The notes beneath the pieces are model-generated. The model did no database searches and was not told where the DNA came from. It worked only from the letters and a program-made list of their open reading frames with translations. DNA of 24,855 nt from the NCBI GenBank assembly GCA_017438675.1, contig JAFRUW010000250.1, forward strand, positions 1 to 24,855, read 5' to 3'. The position numbers were made by a program, and so were the translations under genes. This DNA comes from Oscillospiraceae bacterium. Lineage in GTDB: Bacteria > Bacillota > Clostridia > Oscillospirales > Oscillospiraceae. Every line of letters begins with the position of its first letter. Position 1 is the stretch's first letter. Of the stretch, positions 6,637 through 14,973 are shown one piece after another.

Positions 6637-7332
6637 TCAGCGGTGTTTTTCCGTTTCTTTTAAGAACCGCTCCACCTCGATATTGAAGGCTTCCGGGGTT
6701 TTCGCGGCTATAAAGTGGTCGCCGGGGAGGATTTTCAGGGTGCTGTTTGGGATGTTTTTCGCAATGAGACGTGTGTGGCGGCGGGCGATCATGTCGTGTG
6801 AGCCGCAGATCACAAGGACGGGCATCCTGAGGGATTTGAGCTCATCGGGATCGATGCGGGGTTCCTTCACCATGAGGCGGAAAAGCGCCTTGTTTTTCGC
6901 GGCTTTTTCGGAAAACGGCGCGCAGACAGAGTACTTTATGTACATGGCCAGGATCATCGCCGCCGTTTTGAAGGTGAGGCCGAAGAAGTTCAGATTCGCC
7001 CCGTTAAGAACCAGCCGGTCAACCATGGAGGGGTATTTCAGGGCGAAGAGCAGGGCGATATTGCCGCCGTCGGAGAAGCCGAGAATGTCGGCCCTCGGAA
7101 TGCTGTGCGCGCTCATAAAGTCCCGAAGGTCGTCGGCGAAGGTGTAAAGGGAAAAGGGCGCGGTACCCATGGGGGATTTGCCGTGGCCCCGGGTGTCGAC
7201 GGCGATGACACGGCGCTCCTCGGCAAACCAGGTGATCTGAGCCCCGAAATACTCGTGGCTTTCACCGTTGCCGTGAAGGAGGATCAGGGGCCTGCCCGTG
7301 CCGAGCTCCTCATAATTTAAGTTTATTTCCAT
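6637..7332 (-). CDS. alpha/beta hydrolase
   Basis: A 231-residue alpha/beta-hydrolase fold protein with a complete catalytic triad: nucleophile S87 in GFSDGG, acid D180 in CGSHDMI and base H206 in PGDHFI. The oxyanion loop is HGNG (20-23), and VDTRGHGKS (45-53) is the typical strand-turn after the first sheet. No signal peptide is present, so it is cytoplasmic. A cap region of about 40 residues (115-165) includes a hydrophobic stretch (FFGLTFKTAAMILAMY). Esterase, haloperoxidase-like or C-C hydrolase activity are all possible; sequence alone does not choose. The start ATG has GGGGTGA upstream and a strong promoter ends 25 bases before it. It is monocistronic. Confidence 0.88.
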   Translation of the reverse strand: MEINLNYEELGTGRPLILLHGNGESHEYFGAQITWFAEERRVIAVDTRGHGKSPMGTAPFSLYTFADDLRDFMSAHSIPRADILGFSDGGNIALLFALKYPSMVDRLVLNGANLNFFGLTFKTAAMILAMYIKYSVCAPFSEKAAKNKALFRLMVKEPRIDPDELKSLRMPVLVICGSHDMIARRHTRLIAKNIPNSTLKILPGDHFIAAKTPEAFNIEVERFLKETEKHR

Positions 7333-7357
7333 TTATTATCACCCCGTTTTTTACACA

Positions 7358-7386
7358 ATTATATACCGGAAACGGATATTTTTCAA
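7358..7386 (-). promoter_or_regulatory. sigma-A promoter of the hydrolase gene
   Basis: On the minus strand TTGAAA (7386-7381), a 17-base spacer and TATAAT (7363-7358), followed within 30 bases by the hydrolase ribosome site and ATG 7332. Confidence 0.8.
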
Positions 7387-7432
7387 GGTTGGAAGAATAA
7401 TAAGCGTGATACTTTAAACAGGAGGAATCAGC

Positions 7433-7600
7433 TTGAATTATATGGACTTCGTGAAAGGCGTGGGCATAGGCATGGTCACCGGCGCCGTTGTGGGCATTTC
7501 CATGATGCCGAGAAAGAAAAACGCCAGAACCACGGCGGGAAAGCTCGTAAAAACGGCGGGACGCATCCTCACCGATGTGCAGGAGACTTTCAATATGTAA
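7433..7600 (+). CDS. 55-residue small protein with Gly-rich membrane-type segment
   Basis: I do not recognise the family with certainty. It starts at TTG 7433 with AGGAGG 7 bases upstream; the ATG at 7442 is 16 bases from that site and so is less likely. Residues 8-25 (KGVGIGMVTGAVVGISMM) are small-residue rich with GxxxG-like spacing, as in the first helix of YtxH-type or glycine-zipper small proteins. A basic stretch PRKKNARTT and an amphipathic helix (GKLVKTAGRILTDVQETF) follow. It ends 26 bases before a terminator, so it forms its own transcript. It might associate with the membrane; function unknown. Confidence 0.72.
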   Translation: MNYMDFVKGVGIGMVTGAVVGISMMPRKKNARTTAGKLVKTAGRILTDVQETFNM

Positions 7601-7625
7601 AGCGTGTCGGTTTTGACAACACGCA

Positions 7626-7657
7626 AAAACGCATTGCATTACGCAGTGCGTTTTTTG
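7626..7657 (+). terminator. Rho-independent terminator after the small protein
   Basis: The stem ACGCATTGC / GCAGTGCGT (one G-U pair) has a short loop and is followed by TTTTTTG. The preceding AAAAA also gives some function on the minus strand. Confidence 0.75.
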
Positions 7658-7704
7658 TTTTGAATTGCCGTGGTGTAATAAGGATCAAAAAATAAAAATA
7701 TCTA

Positions 7705-7733
7705 TTTCCACAGGTGGCAATCTGTGCTATAAT
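7705..7733 (+). promoter_or_regulatory. promoter of the U32 gene (and possibly maf-mre genes)
   Basis: TTTCCA (7705-7710), a 17-base spacer and a perfect TATAAT (7728-7733), with the GTG start at 7794. There is no terminator between this promoter and minD's own promoter at 14060, so a transcript could cover the U32, maf, mreC, mreD and PBP genes. Confidence 0.6.
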
Positions 7734-7793
7734 AAAATTCTACCTGTGTGCGAACATGGGAAAACCGCGATTGAAACGAGAGGTGAGAACAGA

Positions 7794-9902
7794 GTGCCGG
7801 AGTTGGTAGCGCCGGGAAACAGCCCGGAAATGGTTGCGGCGGCGGTTCAGAACGGAGCCGACGCGGTTTATATGGGTTTCGGCGTTCTGGGAGCCTCAAA
7901 GTCAAAGCCCGGCATGTCGGCGGCGGATTTTGAGAAATCGGCGGAATACTGCCGCATCCGGGGCGTGAACGTCTACGGGATGATGAACATATTTGCCGTT
8001 GACAGCGAATTTGACAAGCTGTATGAGTCGGCAATGTATTATAACCGCATGGGGGCGAACGCCATCATTGCCCAGGACCCGGGAGTTATCAGGTTCATCC
8101 ACCAGATACTCCCCGATATGCCTGTTTTCGGCGGCGAAAACATGGGGGTAAACGACATGCAGAGCCTTAAGCTCGCTTCCGCCATGGGACTGAAGCGCAT
8201 CACCCTGCCCACCGAGCTTACCGAGAAAGAGATCGCCCGCCTTGCATGGGACAACTCGGCGGAGCTTGAGGTCACGGTCCACGGCCCATTGTGCATGGCG
8301 TACCCCGGCGGGTGCCATGTGAACGCCCTGTTCAGCGATAAGCGGAGCAGGATCTGCGACAGGTGCGGGGAGCTTTGCAGGACGGAGCTCAAAAGCGAGG
8401 GCCGGTCTGAGAAGTACCCCCTCAGACTCAGGGACGTATGCCTTATCGAAAGGCTCGGCGACCTTGCGGCGGCGGGAGTTTCCGCCTTCAGGATCGCGGG
8501 CTACAGCAGGGAACCTGAATATGTGGCAATGGTGACGGGGATCTATTCCCGTGCCATCCGTGACGGTGAGGATCCCACCTTTGAGGAGATGACCGTCCTC
8601 CAGAAGGCCTACAGCCACGCGGGGTTCACCCAGGGTATATTTTCCGCGGAAAACGGCGTCCTTCCCGAGATGCAGGGAGGAAGGGACGGAGTGGGGACAA
8701 AAGCAAATCCCAGGTATTTTGCCGCCCTGAGACGCTATTATATAAACAACGAATACCAGCGCGTGCCCCTTAAATTCGCGGCGAAGGTGAAGCCTCACCG
8801 GCCCATCCGGATCGCCGCCATGGACGACAGGAAAAACGTGGCCGCCGCCCAGGGGGACATACCCACAACGGCATACCACACCGCCATGACGCCCACCACC
8901 CTCCAGACCCAGCTCTTCAAGCTGGGCGGGACGCCGTACTACTGCGACGGGGTGCGGAGCATTATCGAGCCGGGGCTCACGGTGTCAAAGGACTGCGTGA
9001 CGAAAATGGTCCGCTCCATGACGGATGAGATCACAAAGAAGCGGAAGGCCCACGTTCCCCACGGGGAGCGGCAGTACCCCGGCACGTCCAGGGTGCCGAA
9101 TTCGGACGCGCCGCCGATCCTGACCGTGGAGGTAAGGTCGGCCTCCCAGCTGGCGGAGCTGAAGGATGCGCCCCTTCCCGGGGTGATCTATATCCCTGCG
9201 GCGGAGATACTTAAAAACAGGCAGATCATCGAGCCCCTCATGAGGGACCCGAATGTGGAGATAGTTGCCGCCCTGCCCGGACTGTTAAAGGACAGGGAGC
9301 GGCAGAATATGGAAAACAGGCTTGCCAAGCTCCGCATGATGGGCGTGAACCACGTCCTTGCCGAAAGCATGAGCCAGATAGTCTGGGCGAAGGAACTGGG
9401 CTTCCGGGTGAGGGGCGGATTCGGACTCAACGCCTACAATTCACGGACGCTGGCCGTTCTCAGGTACTTCAGCCTTGAGTCGGCGGCTGTGCCCTTTGAG
9501 CTGCGCTTTTCCCAGATCGACGCCATGTCAAAGGAGCTTCCGGTGGAGATTCTGGGCTACGGCAGACTTCCCGTTTTGACAACTGCCCCGGGTCTTCTCA
9601 AGGGCAGGGGGGACGCAGCGCCGCCGTCAATAAGCGACAGGAGCGGCTTCAACTACCCCGTGTACTGCGACGGCAGCGGCGGCAGCACCGTATTCAGCTC
9701 CAGGAAGCTGTTTTTAGCCGACAGAGCCGCGGATTATTCAAAGATAGGCGTCTGGGGAGTGAGGCTGGTCTTCACCACCGAAAACTCACTGGAATGCGCT
9801 GCAATAATGAAACGCTATACGGGCAGGGGGGATTACAGACCCCAGGCCATAACAAGAGGGCTTTATTATCCCGAGGGGGAACCTGCGGGGGATATTCTGT
9901 AA
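7794..9902 (+). CDS. U32 family 'peptidase' (long form), possible RNA-hydroxylation protein
   Basis: A 702-residue U32 family protein. The start is GTG 7794 (MPELVAPGNSPEMVAAAVQNGADAVYMGFG) because GAGGTG precedes it and the family's opening matches PELLAPAGN...GADAVYLG; the reading frame stays open to 7665 but that part has no family character. The TIM-barrel-like N-terminal half contains the cysteine block C167, C174, C188, C191, C195 in HGPLCMAYPGGC...RICDRCGELCR, resembling the cysteines that hold an Fe-S cluster in RlhA and TrhP, the U32 proteins required for 5-hydroxycytidine in 23S rRNA and 5-hydroxyuridine in tRNA. The C-terminal half (about 390-700) is the long-form extension ending in a second barrel-like segment. 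Collagenase activity is a historical label. Which RNA, if any, it modifies is unknown. Confidence 0.88.
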   Translation: MPELVAPGNSPEMVAAAVQNGADAVYMGFGVLGASKSKPGMSAADFEKSAEYCRIRGVNVYGMMNIFAVDSEFDKLYESAMYYNRMGANAIIAQDPGVIRFIHQILPDMPVFGGENMGVNDMQSLKLASAMGLKRITLPTELTEKEIARLAWDNSAELEVTVHGPLCMAYPGGCHVNALFSDKRSRICDRCGELCRTELKSEGRSEKYPLRLRDVCLIERLGDLAAAGVSAFRIAGYSREPEYVAMVTGIYSRAIRDGEDPTFEEMTVLQKAYSHAGFTQGIFSAENGVLPEMQGGRDGVGTKANPRYFAALRRYYINNEYQRVPLKFAAKVKPHRPIRIAAMDDRKNVAAAQGDIPTTAYHTAMTPTTLQTQLFKLGGTPYYCDGVRSIIEPGLTVSKDCVTKMVRSMTDEITKKRKAHVPHGERQYPGTSRVPNSDAPPILTVEVRSASQLAELKDAPLPGVIYIPAAEILKNRQIIEPLMRDPNVEIVAALPGLLKDRERQNMENRLAKLRMMGVNHVLAESMSQIVWAKELGFRVRGGFGLNAYNSRTLAVLRYFSLESAAVPFELRFSQIDAMSKELPVEILGYGRLPVLTTAPGLLKGRGDAAPPSISDRSGFNYPVYCDGSGGSTVFSSRKLFLADRAADYSKIGVWGVRLVFTTENSLECAAIMKRYTGRGDYRPQAITRGLYYPEGEPAGDIL

Positions 9903-9923
9903 GTAAAAGATCAAGAGGTCGGA

Positions 9924-10484
9924 ATGGATATTATTTTAGCTTCAAAATCACCGAGACGGAGAGAGCTCCTTACAATGCTGGGGCTCGATTTCACCGTGAT
10001 CCCCGCGGTGGGGGACGAGAGAACGGACCCCGAAGCCGAGCCGGGGGAAATGGTCATGTCCCTTGCCCTCGGAAAGGCGGAGGAAGTGGCGTCATCAAAC
10101 CCGGAGTGCCTTGTCATCGGGGCGGATACCCTTGTTTTTCTCGACGGGAAGCCTTTGGGGAAGCCGTCGGACGAGGCTGAGGCGCTTGAAATGCTGAGGT
10201 CCCTGTCCGGCAGGACACATCAGGTGTACACCGGCATCGCCGTCATATATAAGGACAGGACGATAGCTGATTTTGAAAAAACCGACGTGGAGTTCAGGGA
10301 GCTTTCCGACAGCGAGATACTGAGGTATATCGGGACCGGGGAGCCTATGGACAAGGCCGGGGCTTACGGCATACAGGGCCGGGGCTCGGTGTTTATTCCC
10401 GGCATCAGGGGAGATTATTTTAACGTAATGGGACTTCCGCTGTGCAGACTCTGGTCCGTCCTGCGGGAGATTGAAGGTGTGTAA
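9924..10484 (+). CDS. maf: Maf family nucleoside triphosphate pyrophosphatase
   Basis: A 186-residue Maf/YceF/YhdE-like protein that hydrolyses nucleotide triphosphates (dTTP/UTP or modified NTPs) to monophosphates and is linked to septum control. Family marks are the N-terminal LASKSPRRRELL (5-16), DERTDPE, the GADTLV motif with its metal-binding Asp, GKPSDEAEALEMLRSLSGRTHQVYTGIAV, and the C-terminal DKAGAYGIQGRGSVFIPGIRGDYFNVMGLP. It begins 21 bases after the U32 stop with a close GAGGT site. It is one base from mreC, whose ribosome site lies inside maf's end, so the two are translationally coupled. The maf-mre link is common in bacteria. Confidence 0.95.
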   Translation: MDIILASKSPRRRELLTMLGLDFTVIPAVGDERTDPEAEPGEMVMSLALGKAEEVASSNPECLVIGADTLVFLDGKPLGKPSDEAEALEMLRSLSGRTHQVYTGIAVIYKDRTIADFEKTDVEFRELSDSEILRYIGTGEPMDKAGAYGIQGRGSVFIPGIRGDYFNVMGLPLCRLWSVLREIEGV

Positions 10485-10485
10485 C

Positions 10486-11328
10486 GTGAAAGGTTATTTA
10501 AACAAAAGGGTAATAGTGATCGTGCTCATAGCCCTGTTTATTGCCGTTATGTCGGCTGTGACCGTGGCCCTCAGCGATACTGCCAGCGGCAGGCTGGCGG
10601 GCATTGTCAATTCCGCAACTGCGCCGGTGAAGCGCGGCATGTCCTCCATGGTGGATTCCCTTGAGGGGCTGTACGGCTACCTCTACAAATACGACAGGCT
10701 TGAGGCGGAAAACGCGGAGCTCAGGGACCGCATCGCGGAGCTTGAGGAACAGACCAGGGAGTACGACGCCATAAACGAGGAGAACGAACAGCTCCGCACG
10801 CTTCTGGATTTCGGCAAGCGGAACGAATCCTTTGAGTTTGAAGAGGTCAGCGTCCTCACGTGGAGCGCCTCCAACTACAACTCCGGCTTTACCATAAACA
10901 AGGGTTCAAATGCAGGACTGGAGCTGAACGACTGCATCGTTACAAGCACCGGGTACCTCATCGGCAGGGTGACGGAGCTCAACAAGACCACCGCCGTAGT
11001 CACCACCATCATCGACCCCGGCACCAACATCGGCGCCGAGATATACGAGGTGAACGAGCTTGCGGTGGCGGAGGGGGATTACCGCCTGATGCAGGAGGGT
11101 AAGCTGAAGCTCACATATCTTGAAGAAGGCACCCAGATCATCGAGGGGCACACCATCGTCACCTCCGGCAGAAGCGGCATGTACCCCAAGGGGCTTGTGA
11201 TCGGCACCGTGGAAAGGGTCATAAAGGACTCCGAAGGACTTGAGGATTCCGCCACGGTTGCTCCGAAGGCGGATCTCGAGAAGCTTTCAAAAGTGTACGC
11301 CATAACCGATTTCGGTCAGAATTCGTAA
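10486..11328 (+). CDS. mreC: rod shape-determining protein MreC
   Basis: A 280-residue bitopic membrane protein that scaffolds the elongation complex outside the membrane. I start at GTG 10486, one base past the maf stop, because GAAGGTG sits 6 bases ahead; an in-frame TTG at 10471 would overlap maf with a worse site. It shows a membrane helix at about 9-28 (VIVIVLIALFIAVMSAVTVAL), a coiled coil at about 67-110 (RLEAENAELRDRIAELEEQ...) and the two beta domains with the NYNSGFTINKGSNAGLELNDCIV segment typical of MreC. The neighbours mreD and the class B PBP agree. mreB, usually upstream, is not here. Confidence 0.96.
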   Translation: MKGYLNKRVIVIVLIALFIAVMSAVTVALSDTASGRLAGIVNSATAPVKRGMSSMVDSLEGLYGYLYKYDRLEAENAELRDRIAELEEQTREYDAINEENEQLRTLLDFGKRNESFEFEEVSVLTWSASNYNSGFTINKGSNAGLELNDCIVTSTGYLIGRVTELNKTTAVVTTIIDPGTNIGAEIYEVNELAVAEGDYRLMQEGKLKLTYLEEGTQIIEGHTIVTSGRSGMYPKGLVIGTVERVIKDSEGLEDSATVAPKADLEKLSKVYAITDFGQNS

Positions 11329-11368
11329 GAAACAGGACATTTTTTCGAACAAACGAGAGGCTTTTATC

Positions 11369-11872
11369 ATGGACAGAACAGCGGTCCGCAAAATAATCAA
11401 ATACGCGGCATACGGGCTTCTGGTCTTTCTCGCCTATGTGCTGCAGACCACGGTGTTTACCCGGCTGAAGATCTTCGGCACGATGCCTGTCCTTCTCCCC
11501 GTTGCGGCGGCGGTCATCGCCGTCTTCGAGGGCGGCGAGGCAGGGGCGGCCTACGGACTTGCCTGCGGCATATTGTGCGACCTGGCCTTCAATCAGGCCA
11601 CGGTTGCCATGACAATGGTGCTGACCGTGGTGGGCGCGGCCGTAGGCATACTCAGCGACAGGCTTTTGGAAAAGGGCATAATCACCTGCCTGATGTGCAG
11701 CCTCGGCGCCCTCGTTATCACCGCGGGGGTTCAGATGTTCGGCCTTGTGGTATTCAGGCACGCGGGGCTTTTGCGCCTTGTCCTCACCGCGATAATACAG
11801 ACAGTGTATTCGCTGATTTTTGTTGCACCCATCTATTATCTGTGCCGGGCGATCCGCAGGATCCCGGAATAA
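11369..11872 (+). CDS. mreD: rod shape-determining protein MreD
   Basis: A 167-residue hydrophobic membrane protein of the elongation complex. Five or so helices span the sequence (YGLLVFLAYVLQTTVFTRLKIFG; MPVLLPVAAAVIAVFEG; GLACGILCDLAFNQ; MVLTVVGAAVGILSDRL; LGALVITAGVQMFGLVVFR; LTAIIQTVYSLIFVAPIYYL). The G-L-x-x-G-x-x-x-D-L motif with a charged D in the helix (GILCDLAF) is characteristic of MreD. The start has GAGAGG upstream. It lies 40 bases after mreC and 19 before the PBP gene. Confidence 0.93.
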   Translation: MDRTAVRKIIKYAAYGLLVFLAYVLQTTVFTRLKIFGTMPVLLPVAAAVIAVFEGGEAGAAYGLACGILCDLAFNQATVAMTMVLTVVGAAVGILSDRLLEKGIITCLMCSLGALVITAGVQMFGLVVFRHAGLLRLVLTAIIQTVYSLIFVAPIYYLCRAIRRIPE

Positions 11873-11891
11873 GCGAAACCAGGGAGAACCG

Positions 11892-14021
11892 ATGAACAGA
11901 CTGAGCTATAACAAATGGAGAATAATAATACTGGGTATTGTGCTTGCCGTTATTATGGTGGTGTACGCCGCCGCCATGTACAACGTGCAGGTCATTGCCC
12001 ACGCCAATGCCGCAGACACGGGAACCACCTCCACCCGCTATTCCAACGTCACCGCCAGCCGCGGCAAGATCCTTGACAGGAACGGTGTGGAGCTGGTGAC
12101 CAGCCGGGCAAGGTACTCCGTCACCGTTGACCGCCTGACCGTTCTGGCCCAGGATAAGCCCAACGACGTGATCCAGGGCCTTATTACCGCGGCAATGTCC
12201 ACCGGGACACAGTATAACGACACCTTCCCCGTCACATCCAGCGGCCCCTTCGAGTACCGGGCGAATATGACCGAGAACGACCGGGATAAGCTGGATACCT
12301 ATTTTGAGTATTTCGGTCTGGAGAAGGACATTTCCGCCTCCGACCTCATCGTATGGATGCGCGGCCATTACGGCATCGACACCATGACGAACATAAACGA
12401 CGCGAGACTTATTATCGGCGTGAGATATGAGCTTGAGAGCAGGGTTATAACAAACGGCGCCGAATACGTCTTCGCAGACGACGTAAACCTGGACTTCATC
12501 ACCCGCATCCGGGAGAACAATTACCCCGGCGTTTCCGTGGTGACAAAGTGGGACAGGGAGTACAAAACCGACTATGCCGCCCACATTCTGGGCTATGTGG
12601 GCCTTATGAATGCCGAGGAGTACGAGACCTACAAGGAGCTGGACTATCCCATGGACGCCTCCGTGGGCAAGGAGGGCGTGGAAAAGGCCTTCGAGGAGTA
12701 CCTGCGGGGCGTTGACGGCGTGAAGGCCACGGTGACCGATTCAAACGGCAATGTCGTGGACGAGTACATGGAGAAGGAGCCCCAGGCAGGCGGAAACGTG
12801 TTTCTGAGCATCGACTATTACATGCAGAAAACCGCTGAGGACGCGCTGGCGGAGACCATCAGCAGTCTGAACGCCGAGAGGAGCCAGACTGACGAAAAGG
12901 CCGACGGCGGCGCCGTGGTGGTAAAGGACGTAAACTCCGGTGAAACGCTGGCCTGCGCCTCATACCCCACATACGATCTGGCCACCATGCAGTCCCGTTA
13001 CACGGAGCTTGTGAACGATCCGTCCATGCCCCTCTTCAACCGCGCCACCCAGGGAACATACAATCCCGGCTCCACCTTCAAGATGGTCACGGCCTTCGCC
13101 GGTCTCAAGGCGGGGTATATCGACAGGTACACCACAATATACGACAACGGCATCTACACCCATTACAGGGGCTATCAGCCCAAGTGCTGGGTTTATCCCT
13201 CAAACCACGGGTATATCGACGTTGTGGGCGCCCTGCAGAAGTCCTGCAACTACTTTTTCTACTGGCTCAGCGACAATATGGGCGTTGACAGGATCACCGA
13301 GCAGGCGGAGAATTTCGGCTTCGGCAAAAAGACGGGAATCGAGATAACCGAGTCCACCGGCACGGTATACAGCGTTGATTACAAGGAGAGAGTCATCGGT
13401 GAGCCCTGGTACGCGGCGGACACACTTATTACAGCCATCGGCCAGAGGGACCTCCTTACCCCTGTCCAGCTTGTAAACTACATTTCCTCCATCGCCAACA
13501 ACGGCACGCTGTACCGCATGACCCTTTTCAACAAGGTCATGAACGAGGACTTTACAAAGACCCTTGTTGTCCGCCAGCCGGAGGTGCTTAAAACAATAGA
13601 AGGGAACGAGGGCTATCTGTCCATCCTGAGAGAGGGAATGGAGGCCGTCGTATCAAGCGGTACGGCGGAAAGCATCCTCAGCGAATACCCCGTAAAGGTC
13701 GCCGCCAAAACCGGTACAGTCGAGTCCGACGGCAGAGGCATTGACAACGGCATCTTCGTCTGCTACGCCCCCGCCGACGACCCGCAGATCGCCATATCCG
13801 TGGTCGTGGAACACGGCGGCCACGGTTCGTCCATCATCTCCGTTGCCAAGGCCCTTCTCGACTACTATTTCAATACGGATCATTCCACCGCCCTGCCGGT
13901 TGAAAACACCATGCAGGGGCGCGGGGCGGAGATCACCCTCCCGAATGAGACGGATGATGAAGATTACGACGATTACGATGACTACGACGACTATGACGAC
14001 TACAGCGAGGACGATGAATGA
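11892..14021 (+). CDS. mrdA: class B penicillin-binding protein (PBP2/MrdA type)
   Basis: A 709-residue transpeptidase that crosslinks peptidoglycan during elongation. The start is ATG 11892 after GGGAG; the frame stays open further upstream inside mreD but without a ribosome site. It has one membrane helix (about 11-31), the non-catalytic dimerisation domain opening with ASRGKILDRNGVEL, and a transpeptidase domain with SxxK as S394-T-F-K397, SxN as S451-C-N453 and KTG at 606-608 (AAKTGTVE). The intact motifs mean it should be beta-lactam sensitive in principle. Residues 688-709 form a repetitive acidic tail of D and Y, encoded by a short tandem repeat. Position after mreCD supports the elongation role. 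SpoVD/FtsI assignment is less likely: no PASTA domains are present. Confidence 0.93.
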   Translation: MNRLSYNKWRIIILGIVLAVIMVVYAAAMYNVQVIAHANAADTGTTSTRYSNVTASRGKILDRNGVELVTSRARYSVTVDRLTVLAQDKPNDVIQGLITAAMSTGTQYNDTFPVTSSGPFEYRANMTENDRDKLDTYFEYFGLEKDISASDLIVWMRGHYGIDTMTNINDARLIIGVRYELESRVITNGAEYVFADDVNLDFITRIRENNYPGVSVVTKWDREYKTDYAAHILGYVGLMNAEEYETYKELDYPMDASVGKEGVEKAFEEYLRGVDGVKATVTDSNGNVVDEYMEKEPQAGGNVFLSIDYYMQKTAEDALAETISSLNAERSQTDEKADGGAVVVKDVNSGETLACASYPTYDLATMQSRYTELVNDPSMPLFNRATQGTYNPGSTFKMVTAFAGLKAGYIDRYTTIYDNGIYTHYRGYQPKCWVYPSNHGYIDVVGALQKSCNYFFYWLSDNMGVDRITEQAENFGFGKKTGIEITESTGTVYSVDYKERVIGEPWYAADTLITAIGQRDLLTPVQLVNYISSIANNGTLYRMTLFNKVMNEDFTKTLVVRQPEVLKTIEGNEGYLSILREGMEAVVSSGTAESILSEYPVKVAAKTGTVESDGRGIDNGIFVCYAPADDPQIAISVVVEHGGHGSSIISVAKALLDYYFNTDHSTALPVENTMQGRGAEITLPNETDDEDYDDYDDYDDYDDYSEDDE

Positions 14022-14059
14022 CTGATTGAAAATTTTTTGGAAAATAGATAATTTTTTTC

Positions 14060-14088
14060 TTGCAAAACCTTTGAAATTTGGTTATAAT
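14060..14088 (+). promoter_or_regulatory. sigma-A promoter of minD
   Basis: TTGCAA (14060-14065), a 17-base spacer and TATAAT (14083-14088), followed by a leader of about 90 nt. The AT-rich 14029-14058 just upstream could serve as an UP element or a weak terminator for the PBP gene. Confidence 0.8.
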
Positions 14089-14137
14089 AATTAGTATGGG
14101 CAATATCGTTATCGGAGGACTGTTCTGCGGTAACGTG

Positions 14138-14153
14138 TGCGTTTCGAAACGCA
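14138..14153. promoter_or_regulatory. 16-bp perfect palindrome in the minD leader
   Basis: TGCGTTTCGAAACGCA is a perfect self-complementary 16-mer located about 43-58 bases after the predicted start of transcription and 20 before the ribosome site. It may be an operator or an RNA stem. No known factor is recognised. Confidence 0.5.
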
Positions 14154-14186
14154 TGTGCATCATTGTTTCCGTGAGGAGGTATCAGG

Positions 14187-14933
14187 TTGGGGACTGTGAT
14201 TTCCGTAACATCCGGCAAGGGAGGTACGGGCAAAACCACCGTCAGCGGCGGTATCGGCTCTTCTCTCGCGTCTCTGGGTCACAGGACTCTGTGCATAGAC
14301 TGCGATATGGGGATGAGGAACCTGGATCTTGTTCTGGGAATCTCCGATGTATCCCTTATGAGCTTTGAGGATGTTCTTTCCGAAAGGGTCAGCCTGGATG
14401 CCGGGGCGGTCCGCCATCCGGATATCGAAAATCTCTTTTTCCTTACGGCGCCCTCCGCTATTCCGTCGGATCATATAGACAGCGGCAAAATGAAGGCGTT
14501 CCTCGAAAAAGTGAGAGAGGATTTCGAGTACTGCATCATTGACGGTCCCGCGGGGATCGGCAGCGGCTTCAGGCTCGCCTGCGAAAACGCGGATATGGCG
14601 ATAATCGTGGCAAACGGCGACGGGATGAGTCTCCGCAACGGGCAGAGAACCACCACGGAGCTTATTAAGCTGGGCGTAACCAATGTGCGCCTTGTCCTGA
14701 ACAGGGTCCGCAGGCGGTTCATGCACCAGATACGCGCAAACGCGGATGATATGATCGATACGGTGGGCGCTCAGCTTCTGGGCGTGATACCGGAATCACG
14801 GGCGATAATGAAGGCCGGATGCACCGAGACCCCTATTGTGCTTGTGGAAGAAAAGAATGCCAAAGAGCCGTTTCTCCGGATAGCGAGGAGGATCACCGGA
14901 GAGAGAGTGCTCCTTGACAGGATGTTCAGATAA
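14187..14933 (+). CDS. minD: septum site-determining ATPase MinD
   Basis: A 248-residue deviant-Walker-A ATPase that binds the membrane and helps place the division site. It shows GKGGTGKTT (10-18, deviant Walker A with K11), the MinD signature DCDMGMRNLDLVLG (38-51) and IDGPAGIGSGF at the Walker B region (DSPAGIEQGF in typical MinD). The C-terminus (RRITGERVLLDRMFR) is a short basic-hydrophobic helix suitable as a membrane-targeting sequence. The start is TTG 14187 with GAGGAGGT seven bases upstream. It has its own promoter. minC and minE, usually adjacent in Clostridia, are absent here. A related ParA/flagellar FlhG-like ATPase is possible but RNLD favours MinD. Confidence 0.85.
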   Translation: MGTVISVTSGKGGTGKTTVSGGIGSSLASLGHRTLCIDCDMGMRNLDLVLGISDVSLMSFEDVLSERVSLDAGAVRHPDIENLFFLTAPSAIPSDHIDSGKMKAFLEKVREDFEYCIIDGPAGIGSGFRLACENADMAIIVANGDGMSLRNGQRTTTELIKLGVTNVRLVLNRVRRRFMHQIRANADDMIDTVGAQLLGVIPESRAIMKAGCTETPIVLVEEKNAKEPFLRIARRITGERVLLDRMFR

Positions 14934-14973
14934 AAAGAGGCTAAAAAAACAGAAAAGAAAGGGAAGGAAAGCT

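Noticed and set aside
14096..14200. leader peptide frame from ATG 14096 (MGNIVIGGLFCG...) before minD
   Set aside because: No ribosome site; the ATG falls almost at the predicted transcript start and the frame runs out of phase through minD.
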